Source: Megalobrama amblycephala
Taxonomy: Eukaryota > Chordata > Actinopteri > Cypriniformes > Xenocyprididae
Length of the DNA stretch: 64,000 nucleotides
Assembly (NCBI RefSeq): GCF_018812025.1
Contig: NC_063062.1
Coordinates: 39,727,496 to 39,791,495, forward strand
Reading direction: 5' to 3'
Shown in pieces: positions 1-10,167 of the stretch; position 1 is the stretch's first letter, and every line of letters starts with the position of its first letter. A model generated the notes under the pieces. It was not told the origin of the DNA. It worked only from the letters and a program-made list of their open reading frames with translations, and did no database searches. Made by a program: the position numbers and the translations under genes.

Positions 1-102
1 CCCCTGTGTATTTACAAGGCCATTTTCAACAACCCAACCCACATCATTAACAAACATCCAAGCACAAGCAATACAACACGATAGAAAATTGCACTAGGGA
101 GC

Positions 103-136
<34 letters not shown>

Positions 137-577
137 GTGTGTGTGTGTGTGTGTGAGTGTGTGTGTGTGTGCGCAAACAGTCCAGAGTAGCATGAATACA
201 AGATCAGTCTCACCAGAAGGCATTGTCCGATAGCAGAATCTTTTTGTTGTGTCCAAGTGTTCAAAGTCCTCACAGGCGAGTCATCCAAGCAAAAATAGTC
301 CAAAAAATATACTCCACATCGAGACGGCAACAACAGTTGCCAATGAGGAACAGCCAGTACAGTTTATCCACCACCAACAGTTCACGACTCAGCGTCAAAA
401 CTCGCGCTCCCTTTCTTTTCCCCCTTATACTGTCATCTCCTGCCTATATACAGGTGTAACAGTGCTTACTTCCGGACTGCCGGTGTAGACTGACGTAATC
501 AGTTACATACATCTCGCGATAATCAATGTAGGGCTCACACACAGTAATACATAAGGGAAAATAAAATCATACAGGAG
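1..577 (-). other. 3' region of GYP1, possible partial LTR
   Basis: On the minus strand this follows the integrase stop codon at 578. It holds a TATA-like motif (CTGTATATAGGCA on minus, about 441-453) preceded by a GTGTGAGCCC start-like sequence near 542, which would suit an LTR promoter. No second copy is visible at the other end of GYP1, so LTR identity is inferred from position only. Confidence 0.4.
103..172. repeat. (TG)n microsatellite
   Basis: About 70 bases of nearly pure TG with two single-base interruptions. The histidine/threonine-rich open frames over it are artefacts of the repeat. Confidence 0.97.
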
Positions 578-927
578 TTAATAAAATGTTCTAACTTTTA
601 CAGGAGATCGCCCGTACCATAGTTTCATATTAACCACATTCACAATATCAATATTTGGTGGGTTTCCCAAAGTAACTGTGTAATTTATTGGCCCTGCTTT
701 GTTCACAATAACAGCTGGTCCCTCCCACTTGGACGCTAGCTTAGCAGAGAATTTTGCTGATGTGGATGAAAGTGGATGAGTCCTGATCCAGACTAGGTCT
801 CCAGGTTGAAAGTGCGCATCCTTCCGCCTGGTATTATAATACCTAGCTTGTCTGTTTTGTTGTGCTTTTATCCTTGTTTTTACTTCCTCTATCATACTCT
901 CGTATCTTTCCAACAGTTTATATGAGG
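578..927 (-). pseudogene. pol: GYP1 integrase C-terminal domain (3' fragment)
   Basis: Minus-strand frame with the typical gypsy integrase tail: RYYNTRRKDAHFQPGDLVW, then KFSAKLASKWEGPAVI, a small SH3-like/GPY-type module that binds DNA and target chromatin in Ty3/gypsy integrases. It ends in a stop at 578. The upstream end is cut at 927 by insertion of LTR-A; the open frame runs on to 958 only because it reads into inserted LTR bases. The missing upstream part of the same integrase resumes at 14302, 13.4 kb away, after an exact TGAGG duplication. Confidence 0.88.
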
Positions 928-1056
928 TGTCACAGATCCCTTGTCTCCCGGACTCCATTTCCCATCATCCTCTTGTTTCCACACCTGCACTCACTTCCCT
1001 CGTCATCTCCCCATCATCACGGATCACCTGCATCTGTTCCCGATCAGCATCACTCC
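928..1056 (+). repeat. 5' LTR remnant of LTR-A
   Basis: It matches 2615-2745 almost base for base (from TGTCACAGATCCC to CAGCATCACTCCC). At about 1057 it switches to gag-coding sequence while the 3' copy continues with TATATAATTGAC. The 3' half of this LTR, the primer-binding site and probably the gag start are therefore deleted. Confidence 0.85.
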
Positions 1057-1609
1057 CTCCCATCTGAATTGGTCAGATGCTCGCTTAATTGACCTGTTTC
1101 TGAACGGACTGGACGAGAGCACTATCCGTTTTGATGAACCTGACGATTATGTTTCCTTAAACGATACTATTAATTTAATCTTGTATTTAAATTGCTCCAA
1201 ATTCGTTGTCGAAGAGGTTCAGGATTCTAAGTGCTTATCTTGTCCAGTCCCTCCAGAAACATGGGTGGCCTGGCCGGTTCGTCAGTCTCCGTCTTCCTCC
1301 ACATACCCCTCCAGTGAATTGTTCCACTGTATTCTGCCGGGCCCACAAATCTCCGCTGGGTCCAGTAAACCCAAGAGGAGGAAGAGGAAGAGGAAGAAGG
1401 GCAAGCTTTCTCCAGTCTCTTGCGAGCCCTCTCTAGTCTCCTGCGAACCCGCTCCAGCTCTTTCCGAGCCTGCATCAACCCTCGACGAGTACGCTCCAGC
1501 CTCTCATGAGCAGCCAAAGATGCCAGCCATTGAGGAGGACTGGTTAATAGACTTCTGGACCGAAGCTACTCCAAATCCCATCGACTATGCTCCAGCCCTC
1601 ACTGAATCC

Positions 1610-1960
1610 ACTCCATGCTCCTTCGCCGAGCCAGCCACTCCATGCTCCTTCGCCGAGCCAGCCGCTCCATGCTCCTTCGCCGAGGCAACCGCTCCAGTAG
1701 CTGCCAACGAGCCAGCCGCTCCAGTAGCTGCCAACGAGTCAGCCGCTCCAGTAGCTGCCAACGAGCCAGCCGCTCCAGTAGCTGCCAACGAGCCAGCCTC
1801 TCCAGTCTCAGCCGCCGAGCCAGCCTCTCCAGTCTCAGCCGCCGAGCCAGCCTCTCCAGTCTCAGCCATCGAGCCAGCCTCTCCAGTCTCAGCTGCCGAG
1901 CAAGCCTCTCCAGTCTCAGCCGCCGAGCCAGCCTCTCCAGTCTCAGCCGCAAGCTTCTTC
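1610..1960 (+). repeat. 27-bp coding minisatellite (SPVSAAEPA-type repeats)
   Basis: About 13 tandem 27-bp units in three sub-blocks: CCATGCTCCTTCGCCGAG type, CCAGTAGCTGCCAACGAG type and CCAGTCTCAGCCGCCGAG type. Each unit is nine codons, so length changes keep the frame. All minus-strand frames over it are shadows. Confidence 0.92.
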
Positions 1961-2174
1961 ATCCCTCTTCAAGCCCTCTGCTCCAGCCGCCGCCACCGCC
2001 GAGCCCTCTGCTCCAGTCTCAGCCGAGCCAGTATCTCCAGTCTCAGCCAAGCCAGTATCTCCATTCTCCGCCGAGCCCACTCAAGTACCCATGGGTGGGG
2101 TACATGTGGGCGCCACACATGTGGGTAGGGCTCCGCCATGGCCGCCCTCGGATATCGACCCACAATGGCCGCCC

Positions 2175-2495
2175 TCGGACATTAACCCTCCAAGGCCGTC
2201 CAAGGCACCTGACCCTACATGGCTGTCCAAGTCACCTGACCCTCCATGACCGTCCAAGGCACCTGACCCTCCATGGCCGTCCAAGGCACCTGACACTCCA
2301 TGGCTGCCCACGGCCCCTGACCCGCCATGGCAACCCACGGCCTCTGACCCGCCATGGCAGCCCACGGCTCCAGACCCACCATGGCAGCCCACGGCTCCAT
2401 ACCCGCCATGGCTGTCCTCAGCTCCAGACCCGCCATGGTTGCCCTCAGCTCCAGACCCGCCATGGCTGCCTTCAGCTCCAGACCCGCCATGGCGG
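2175..2495 (+). repeat. 27-bp coding minisatellite ((A/S)PDPPW-type repeats)
   Basis: About 12 units of 27 bp with the core CCTGACCCTCCATGGCCGTC, drifting to CCAGACCCGCCATGGCTGCC. The unit length equals that of the upstream array although the sequence differs. In the proline-tryptophan frame each unit gives PDPPW plus four variable residues. Confidence 0.9.
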
Positions 2496-2600
2496 TCCGG
2501 ACTCATAGACTCATCCTGGAGATGGACCGGCATGAGGTCTCCAGGACGCCCACCCCCCCTCCCCAGTTGTTACATCTACGGCACGAGGACGCGGCTACCG

Positions 2601-2614
2601 GGAGGGGGAGGTAC
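2601..2614 (+). promoter_or_regulatory. Polypurine tract of LTR-A
   Basis: GGAGGGGGAGGTAC lies directly before the 3' LTR start TGTCACAG at 2615, the expected site of plus-strand priming. Confidence 0.7.
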
Positions 2615-2848
2615 TGTCACAGATCCCTTGTCTCCCGGACTCCATTTCCCATCATCCTCTTGTTTCCACACCTGCACTCACTTCCCTCGTTATTTCCCCA
2701 TCATCACGGATCACCTGCACCTGTTCCTGATCAGCATCACTCCCTATATAATTGACTCACTCCCTTCACTCCTTGTCTGTCCTGAATGTTAGTTAATGTG
2801 TTTTGGATGTTGTGTTTCTCCTTTGTGTTAATAAATACCTATTGATTG
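2615..2848 (+). repeat. 3' LTR of LTR-A, first part (continues 14252-14296)
   Basis: It runs from TGTCACAG, through a TATATAATTG box near 2744 and an AATAAA signal at about 2830-2835, to the L1-A insertion point. The last 45 bp (TGGAAGTCCG...CATAACA) lie beyond L1-A at 14252-14296. Whole LTR length is about 279 bp. Confidence 0.85.
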
Positions 2849-2978
2849 GGGATCACGTGACGCTTTCATGGGCCTAGACGCACATTAATCAAGCTCCGCG
2901 CATAGCTCTTTGTTTTCTGCCTTTTAACTTTCTTTTTTGACACCTGGGGTAGTCTTTTTGTTTTCTGTTGTTTTGTAA

Positions 2979-3209
2979 ATGTCACACAGTCGAAAACTGG
3001 CGTATTCTTCACCCTCATCCTCTCCTATAAAGAAGAAAACTAAATCAGCAGCCGCGGTAGGCCGAGCGAATATGGAAGACAACATGGCGATCACTATAAA
3101 ACGTTTTGAGGACATATTGAAAACTGAATTAGCGGCAATGCGCGCCGAATTCACTGCTCACATGACCACATTACAAAATTTGTGCTCCAAAGTGGACTTT
3201 TTAACCGGG
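2979..3209 (+). pseudogene. L1-A ORF1p, N-terminal part
   Basis: The frame begins MSHSRKLAYSSPSSSPIKKK, a Ser/Lys-rich start, then FEDILKTELAAMRAEF, the beginning of a coiled coil as in L1 ORF1 trimerisation regions. It is cut at 3209 by LTR-B; the last residues of the open frame (to 3224) are inserted LTR sequence. If LTR-B and one CGGG copy are ignored, the frame continues in phase at 9083 with more coiled coil, confirming this is one gene. ORF1p is an RNA-binding chaperone that packages LINE RNA. Confidence 0.8.
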
Positions 3210-3988
3210 TGTAGCGAAAATTAACTCAAAGGGGAAATATTAATAATTATTCATAACTCATTATGATTATTAATTATGATTAATTATGAATATGCAAATC
3301 CGTTAATCAGATTAACTGGACGTAGCTACATTAAAATTAACATTACAATCAGTTAACCTGTTCGTCCAGTGAACGCTCAGTGTTGATTGTTTATTCATTC
3401 TAAGAAATGTCAATTTCCAAGTTATGGAAAAATAATATTTCTTATTGTACTGTACTACTCACGTAGTCCGGATCTATCACTTAAGAGGCAATTCATTAGC
3501 AGACGGAGTCAGAACCAAACGTGTATTGTGCACAATCTTTATTAACTAACTCACAAACACATAACTAAACTAACAAACACATAACATAACATACATAAAG
3601 GGTCACACACACACACACACACACACGCAAGTCAGAATGAGTAATGATAGTGTTGAACCGGAAGAGATGCTGTTACTAGAGCTACATGAAATGTCAAAGG
3701 CAATCTGGAAAGGACTCATCAGTTTCTTTTAGCAATAGCAAAGGTAAAGTCTTTACAAATCAATACTAAATCGCTGTTTAGCATTAAAATGTACAATACT
3801 TGCAAGATGCCTTTAGGCTGAAGAGCGTCGGATCTGCAGGTTGAGGATAACTCTTGAAGTTATCATCTGAAGTTGTTGCCAGTCTGTTGGGTGATGAGCA
3901 CATGGCTGGGTGTTGTAGGCCAGGGGCCGGCCGCAAGGAGATTTGTTCGGTCCAGAAGCAAGGAAGAAGAAGAGAGGGAGTGGCACTG
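3210..3988. repeat. Left terminal direct repeat of LTR-B (shorter copy)
   Basis: Almost identical to 7676-8480 except for a 31-bp segment (TACCAGCCTTGCGGCC...) present only on the right after GGCCAGGGGCC, and small CA-repeat length differences. After GTGGCACTG (3988) the copies diverge completely, so the left copy lacks the final ~600 bp present on the right. Confidence 0.88.
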
Positions 3989-6146
3989 TGTGAGGGCAGG
4001 TTGTGCTGTCCAAAGGGGTGACTAGCTGTTGTAGGAGGCAAAGGTCCTGTTGGTGTCCTCCATTCATTCCAGGTTTGTCTGAGTCGGTGGCAGTAACCTT
4101 GGGACTTTCAGATCTGCCCTGCTTGGTGTCGGGGGCAGCACTCAATCTGCATTCAGGCTTCTGGGTCTGAGAAATCCTTTATGCAGACTGGCTTCAGCTG
4201 CTGATAGTCTAATTGGAGTTTTTCTGGCTGTTAAGTCAAAACTCATAGTGAATCTGGTGGGGTGTGATCCAGAACAGAGAGCCTGTCTTGGTGGATCACA
4301 CCAGTCAGGGACTCTGGAATGAAAGAGAATGTCTATTATGTTGGCATTGGTGCTGTGGTCTCCTAAGCTGCAGGCTCTGGCCCCTCCCCCCTTTGTGAAG
4401 GGTTGGGGGAGCTCTCGCTGCTGCTGCTGCAAAGTCCATCAGGTTGCAAGTTCCTTGTGTGGTCCATTCTTAGTTGTTCGGGCTGTTTCAGTTCTTTTCG
4501 GACCACAATGTGTTTGTTTCTCACGCTGCTGAATTGTGGAGTCAGTGTTTGACTTTCAGTTCTGCATGCGGGTCGCCTTCAAGGGCCTTAGCTTTAGTGT
4601 CTCTTTAAATTCAAACCTTACGTTCCTTACGTTCTTTAACTGGCAAAGTTCAACAGCTGTCAGAGCCTCCTGAGGACTGGTGACCTCCCTCACTTGCTCT
4701 GCTCTGTCATGGTTCTTGCATCTGTCCTGTGTCTTCTCATGCTGAGTGGGTTGGTTCTCTGTGGAACTCAGTGACTTGCAGCGTTCGTTCAATTACCTCC
4801 TGTTGGAAGCCCGTATGAGCATGGGCTAAGGAGAGGATGAAGCTCTTTGTGGCTCAGGTCAGGTGTCACGTGTGTGCTGGTGCTGCCGATCTCGCTGTCC
4901 CTTGCTCTGCGGTTGCAGGTTGTTGACTGCTTTAGCTGAAGGGCAACCATCACATTGTTCCGCTGGGTCTCCAGGGGGTCCTGGATGGCAGGGCTGGATG
5001 TACTGGGCAGACAGGCACACTTATGGGGACATGAGAGAAAGAGATAGCACAGGCAAATGCAAGTTCGTACAGCTATGTAGGCCGTATAGGGAGTGACTAG
5101 CTGAAGTGGGGGAAGCCAGCATGAGACTAAGGTGTTTAACTATCTTGGATGACAGCTGTAAGCTGTGTTGACTGATGACGGGGCTGGTACACGTCATTAA
5201 ACTATTACTCAGAGTACAGATGATTCCTTTCCAGAAATTATCACCATAAGGTAAAAGAATAGAACAAACTGGTAGAGGGAGAGAGAGAAAAAAAAAATGA
5301 AATAAGAAAAGGGAAAGGAAGGAAAGAGGTTTTTTTTTTTTTACCCATTTAGTCTTGCTAGGAGATATGGTTAAGCAGGTGTCACTGGTTCAAGTGATGA
5401 CCTAATCTCTAGACTAACAGAGAAAGACCAGATGCCTTGAGGTCGAAAGGAGAAGAAACAACTGGAAGAGTTTCTAGTCCTTTCCGGAGCCCCAAGTGCA
5501 CTGGATGGTGGCCGTACTTCATGTACTCAGCACTAAGGAGTGAGGAGGGGGAGCTGAGAGATAGGTGTTAGCGTAGTAATAACCTATAACTCATTATGCC
5601 TCATTAAGGAAACAACAGTTTCTAGAACTACTGTAATCCTATAGAAAAAGGGAAGAGGGTGATAGTAGAATAACACAAAAAATAAATAAAATAAAATAAA
5701 ATAAAAACAGAAGGTCCCTTTAGACCTAGGGAATGTGAATACCCAGGTTGATTTAATTAAATGCTAAGTTTAATTAAATCCAACTTGGCCAAACAGAGAT
5801 ATAGAAAGAAAGTGAAGGAAATAAAATGACACGTAGAGGAGGAATGAAGTTGAACAAAATAAAATTAGAATTTCCTAGTAGATTTAGAAATCTAAAAGGA
5901 AAGTTAAACAGACAAAATTGATTTAATTAAATTTTCAAATTTTAACCAAATTCAACTTGGATGCATAGGGATAGTCAGGTGAACAAAGTATTAGCATGAA
6001 GTAGAGATAGGCAACTAAACAAATTGATTTAATTAAATTTTAAATTTAATTTAAATTCAACTTGACTGAATAGAGGTACTCAGACTTGACAACGTGAGTG
6101 ACGCCACATACGCACACACACGCGCACACATACAAACGGTTTAAAC
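3989..6146. other. LTR-B internal region, no recognisable gene
   Basis: GC-rich to 5100, then purine-rich (5277-5330) and AT-rich. Open frames are short and have no recognisable domain. At 5749, 5923 and 6020 a motif TTGATTTAATTAAAT followed 25-30 bp later by TCAACTTGG recurs three times. Confidence 0.6.
5745..6065. repeat. Three AT-rich palindromic repeats in LTR-B
   Basis: Three copies of TTGATTTAATTAAAT ... AATTCAACTTGG, with an internal TTTAATTAAA palindrome, about 100-170 bp apart. Confidence 0.75.
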
Positions 6147-6585
6147 CAGAGATGGGTGCCTTTTGAGGCGTGCCTTGTGAAGCTTTGGAACTCAAATGAA
6201 TCGTTTGTGTTGCATCAGTGATTCGGAGCGTGTGTCAAACTGCCACAGTCACGTGATTTCAGTAAACAAGGCTTTGTGATGCGTCCTAGCAGTTTCAAAG
6301 TGTTTCAATAAGCGCTACAGTTTACTGAAATATCATGTCTTGACAGAAACCTCAGGTTTAAGGATATTAGATGATTCATTGATCACATTTAATTGATAAC
6401 ATTTGTGAATGGTTTATTAAAGATGTCTCATATTCGCTATTCGTATTCATGTGTCTCTAGTATTCACTACGCTTACTGTTCTGACTCGCAAAGGGGCGCT
6501 TTGAGCGGTTCGAACAGTGAATCGTTTGTGACGCAATTGATTCATTTGATTTGGAGCTTCACAACGCATTGTGTTCCCATCAGCG
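6147..6585. mobile_element. hAT-type MITE inside LTR-B
   Basis: The ends are CAGAGATGGG and CCCATCAGCG, imperfect inverted repeats that extend inward (AATGAATCGTTTGTG-type sequence occurs on both arms). Flanks GTTTAAAC and GTTCAAAT match at 6 of 8, compatible with an aged 8-bp hAT duplication. It has no coding capacity. A related sequence lies at 37256-37480. Confidence 0.65.
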
Positions 6586-7159
6586 GTTCAAATCAAAATC
6601 CCTCCTAAAGGGAATCCCAAAGTCTATAAAGTCTTTGGCTTGAATGCTTCATGCTTGCACATGTCTAGGTGCTAGCAGGGTGCTAGCAGCTTTTAGTCGA
6701 GGTAAAGGGTTTTAACTCGTAGGGTATACGCGTAGGGTTTCTATAGAGCTAGATTCGGCTACGCGTGATTCGTTGTTTGCACAACAGTCTGTGATGTGGG
6801 TGTGCTGCTATCAGACTTTCAGAGGTGTCTGCTCTACACGCTCTGTTGTCATGCGTTGCCAGGAGACCAATGCCAGCCCGCAACACGATCAGAATGGAGC
6901 AGAATTCTAACCGCGTTGCAAGCCCGCATTAAGAACTCCAGTGTGGTCACGCATAACTCACAAATCACAACAGCACATCACTTCACAGACAGTGGTGATT
7001 GCTAGTTAGCTACGCTAGAATTTACACCACAGGTTTGTTGCGTGTGTTTCATATGTGCGGTCCCGCGCATGAATATGAATACAGTGACGGAACGAACAGT
7101 AAAAAGGCCTTTAATCGGTGACTGGGGAGTCTCGCCCAGAACACCATTACAAACGCTGT

Positions 7160-7495
7160 AGTGAGATTTCTTCGTCACACAGGTAAATTTATGCTGCTTA
7201 ATCTGGAATTCCGTCATCAGAAAAAGGCTTATGCATTTACAGCTGAAAGTGGGGATTTCTTCGCCCAGATTCAGGTTAGTTTATTTGTTCGTGCTGCTAA
7301 TCTGAGATTCCATCGTCAGAAAGACTTATGCATTTAAAGCTGAAAGTGGGGGTTTCTACGCCCAAATTCAGGTTAATTACTTTCGATACCCTTTTGTACG
7401 CGCTACTAATCTGCGATTCCGTCGTCAGAAAAGTTTTACGCTCATTTAGCAACTGAAATTATGATTTCTTCGATAATTTCAGGTTAGCTTCTTCA
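7160..7495. repeat. Three ~115-bp tandem repeats in LTR-B
   Basis: Three successive units share TGCTAATCTGAGATTCC, CGTCAGAAAAG, TTATGCATTTAAAGCTGAAA, then GATTTCTTCGCCCA and ATTCAGGTTAG. They end just before the right terminal repeat. Such arrays can act as enhancers or packaging signals in LTR elements, but this role is only a guess. Confidence 0.85.
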
Positions 7496-7675
7496 TACAA
7501 TTTAAACATGCCTTATAGCATCGAGGAACGTTCTGCCGTTCAAGAGAATGTGCATTGAAGCCCCCAGTTTGTGCATGTATAAGATGTTAACAAAAATTAT
7601 GCCAAAACACATGATTGATTACTGGTCCATCTGCAAACAATTGCTTAAAATGATGCCCGCATTCTCCACCAAATA

Positions 7676-9082
7676 TGTAGCGAAAATTAACTCAAAGGGG
7701 AAATATTAATAATTATTCATAACTCATTATGATTATTAATTATGATTAATTATGAATATGCAAATCCGTTAATCAGATTAACTGGACGTAGCTACATTAA
7801 AATTAACATTACAATCAGTTAACCTGTTCGTCCAGTGAACGCTCAGTGTTGATTGTTTATTAATTCTAAGAAATGTCAATTTCCAAGTTATGGAAAAATA
7901 ATATTTCTTATTGTACTGTACTACTCACGTAGTCCGGATCTATCACTTAAGAGGCAATTCATTAGCAGACGGAGTCAGAACCAAACGTGTATTGTGCACA
8001 ATCTTTATTAACTAACTCACAAACACATAACTAAACTAACAAATACATAACATAACATACATAAAGGGTCACACACACACACACACACGCAAGTCAGAAT
8101 GAGTAATGATAGTGTTGAACCGGAAGAGATGCTGTTACTAGAGCTACATGAAATGTCAAAGGCAATCTGGAAAGGACTCATCAGTTTCTTTTAGCAATAG
8201 CAAAGGTAAAGTCTTTACAAATCAATACTAAATCGCTGTTTAGCATTAAAATGTACGATACTTGCAAGATGCCTTTAGGCTGAAGAGCGTCGGATCTGCA
8301 GGTTGAGGATAACTCTTGAAGTTATCATCTGAAGTTGTTGCCAGTCTGTTGGGTGATGAGCACATGGCTGGGTGTTGTAGGCCAGGGGCCTACCAGCCTT
8401 GCGGCCGGGCCTAGAGAGGCCGGCCGCAAGGAGATTTGTTCGGTCCAGAAGCAAGGAAGAAGAAGAGAGGGAGTGGCACTGTTCGCTGGTTTTTAACCTC
8501 TGGTCAAAGTCACACCTCTCAGTTGTTGACCGGACCAATGAAGATGTTGTAATTCTGGGTGGCAACACCCCTCCTGTCAGGGCTTTTACAACCCAGAAAG
8601 ATTAACAAGCTGAGTTCTTGAATCAGAACTATTAAATATTCTTTTAATACTGATGTGTTGCACAGGTATGGATGTACCGCATACACAAACATTTAAATCT
8701 TCCCACTACGAACGTATAGACACTAAACATGGCATGATTGAAGTTACCGTGCAGGTCATAACATTTAACAATCATCAAACATGTAAATACAATGAGTACA
8801 ATACAACATCAGTAATAATGGATACCATTTCCTGAGAAGGAATCATTTATAGCACAGTCTGTCTATACATTAATGCCATAGAGTCTGTGTTCTGTGTGGA
8901 AAATGCAGGGAAGATGCAGATTTTCTGTGTCTCTACTCTGTTCTCCATGCGGCAACCACATTCCTCAGCGCAATAAACTTGTAACTGAAAACTTCCCGGG
9001 GGATGGGGACAGACTCCAGAGTGAGCTTAAAACTATTGGTTAACTAACCAATAATTGTGTCTGATTTGCCTCAGTCATTACA
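7676..9082. repeat. Right terminal direct repeat of LTR-B (long copy, ~1.4 kb)
   Basis: TGTAGCG...CATTACA, 1407 bp. Its first ~805 bp match the left copy. The remaining ~600 bp are unique here and contain AATAAA at about 8971 on plus; on minus an AATAAAG lies near 8010. A CA microsatellite sits at 8070-8090. Confidence 0.82.
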
Positions 9083-9704
9083 CGGGGAACAGAGAGAGCA
9101 GAAAAGAGTGGTCAACGAACACACCAGGCGTCTGGATGTCCTCGAGCAACAAGTGACAGATCTGCAGGATCGCAGCAGACGCAGTAATCTCCGGGCTGCT
9201 AGGGTTACCTGAAGGGGCCGAAAAAGATGATCCAGTTGGCTTTCTGAAACGGTCCCTACCGACCTGGATTCCATCACTAGCGGGCAAAGAAATCGAAATC
9301 GAACGTGCGCATCGAGTTTACTCCAGAAGCATCAACTGATCACCCCAAGCCGCGAGTATTTCTTTTCAAACTGCTGCGCTACAACGACAGGAATCTGATT
9401 CTAAACGAAGCCAGACGCCACGGGCCCATAAAAACCAAACGACGGCGCAATGCTGAGCTTTTTCCCCGACTTCTCTCCCGCGACGGCAAAGAAGCGGAGC
9501 TCCTTCACCATAATAAAGAAGGAATTGAAAGAGGCAGGTCTGCAGAACTTTCTTCTGTATCCAGCCACGCTGAAGATTGTTTTGAAAAACGGCGAGACGA
9601 AACTACTGTACTCCCCGGAGGAAGCACGTCAATTCCTAAGCTCAATTCCCCGACCTCATTCTTCAAGGATGGATACAGAAGAAGAAATTGTTGTTAATGA
9701 ATGA
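9083..9704 (+). pseudogene. L1-A ORF1p, C-terminal part, frameshifted
   Basis: It resumes the coiled coil (RRLDVLEQQVTDLQDRSRRS), the linker that precedes the RRM of L1 ORF1 proteins, then LPEGAEKDDPVGFLK, then IEIERAHRVYS. The RRM/C-terminal part is scattered over all three frames (for example 9305-9697 and 9450-9704), so at least three indels and a stop (near 9210) are present. Compare the better-preserved ORF1 of L1-B at 20470-21043. Confidence 0.82.
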
Positions 9705-9828
9705 CTCCTGACAACCTTAAAGCTACACGTGATGGTCACCTACTTCCTTTTTTTTTGTGTGTGTGTGTAAGCTAGGAGACAAGGTATCACTGAATTTACA
9801 GTTTTGTTCCTACCTGCTTCCTCTATAG

Positions 9829-9862
<34 letters not shown>

Positions 9863-10167
9863 AACCCCACTTCATTACTGACGTGAACTGAAGTTAATTT
9901 ACTCAAGTTACCTTTATAGCAAGGCTAATTGCGGTGTATTAATGTTGTACAGGTTGTCATGTTGCTGTCACTGACATTGACAGGGGAGGGTGGCAGCCTG
10001 GGGTTTGTTTTTACCCCGGTCTGCGGTAGTTCTATTGGGTGGGCTTGTTTTATGTTACAGGGCTGTTTCGGTGGGTGAGGGATTGGTTAAAGGTAGACTT
10101 AGGATAATTCATTTGCAGTGGTATTTTTTTGACTCATTTGTCCAAATCATCTTTTTGTTTGATACTT
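9705..10167 (+). other. L1-A spacer between ORF1 and ORF2
   Basis: No gene seen. It contains a ~27-base T run at 9833-9859 and a short GT run at 9757-9768. Confidence 0.7.

Larger units (their letters stand above)
1057..2614 (+). pseudogene. gag: LTR-A gag-like protein with 9-residue repeats, frameshifted
   Basis: The frame from 941 to 2128 begins in LTR sequence. From 1057 it encodes a segment like the end of a retrotransposon gag domain (ARLIDLFLNGLDESTIRF, then LNDTINLILYL), followed by a basic KRRKRKRKKGK run and low-complexity Pro/Ala/Ser/Glu sequence. From 1610 it becomes thirteen or so 9-residue repeats (SPVSAAEPA type). After about 2000 the coherent frame shifts: 2100-2495 read in another frame gives repeats of the (A/S)PDPPW(L/Q)P type. 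The N-terminal part of gag is missing. No zinc knuckle or enzyme domain is visible. It would have relied on enzymes from an autonomous relative. Confidence 0.7.
3210..9082. mobile_element. LTR-B: non-coding LTR-type element inside L1-A ORF1
   Basis: The element starts TGTAGCGAAAATT and ends CAGTCATTACA, flanked by CGGG at 3206-3209 and 9083-9086. About 780 bp at the left end (3210-3988) repeats at 7676-8480. The interior (about 4000-7675) has no frame of recognisable gag or pol. I call it a large non-autonomous LTR element; orientation is unresolved because candidate AATAAA signals exist on both strands and no clear polypurine tract borders either repeat. Confidence 0.8.

Noticed and set aside
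1585..1962. Long minus-strand frames opposite the gag repeats (125 and 117 codons)
   Set aside because: Every frame of a 27-bp repeat stays open; these are shadows of the coding minisatellite.
1610..2495. Possible CRISPR-like array because of regular units
   Set aside because: Units are contiguous 27-bp tandem repeats without spacers, in a vertebrate retrotransposon.
2081..2533. 150-codon Gly/His-rich minus frame
   Set aside because: Antisense shadow of the PDPPW-type repeats; no family resemblance.
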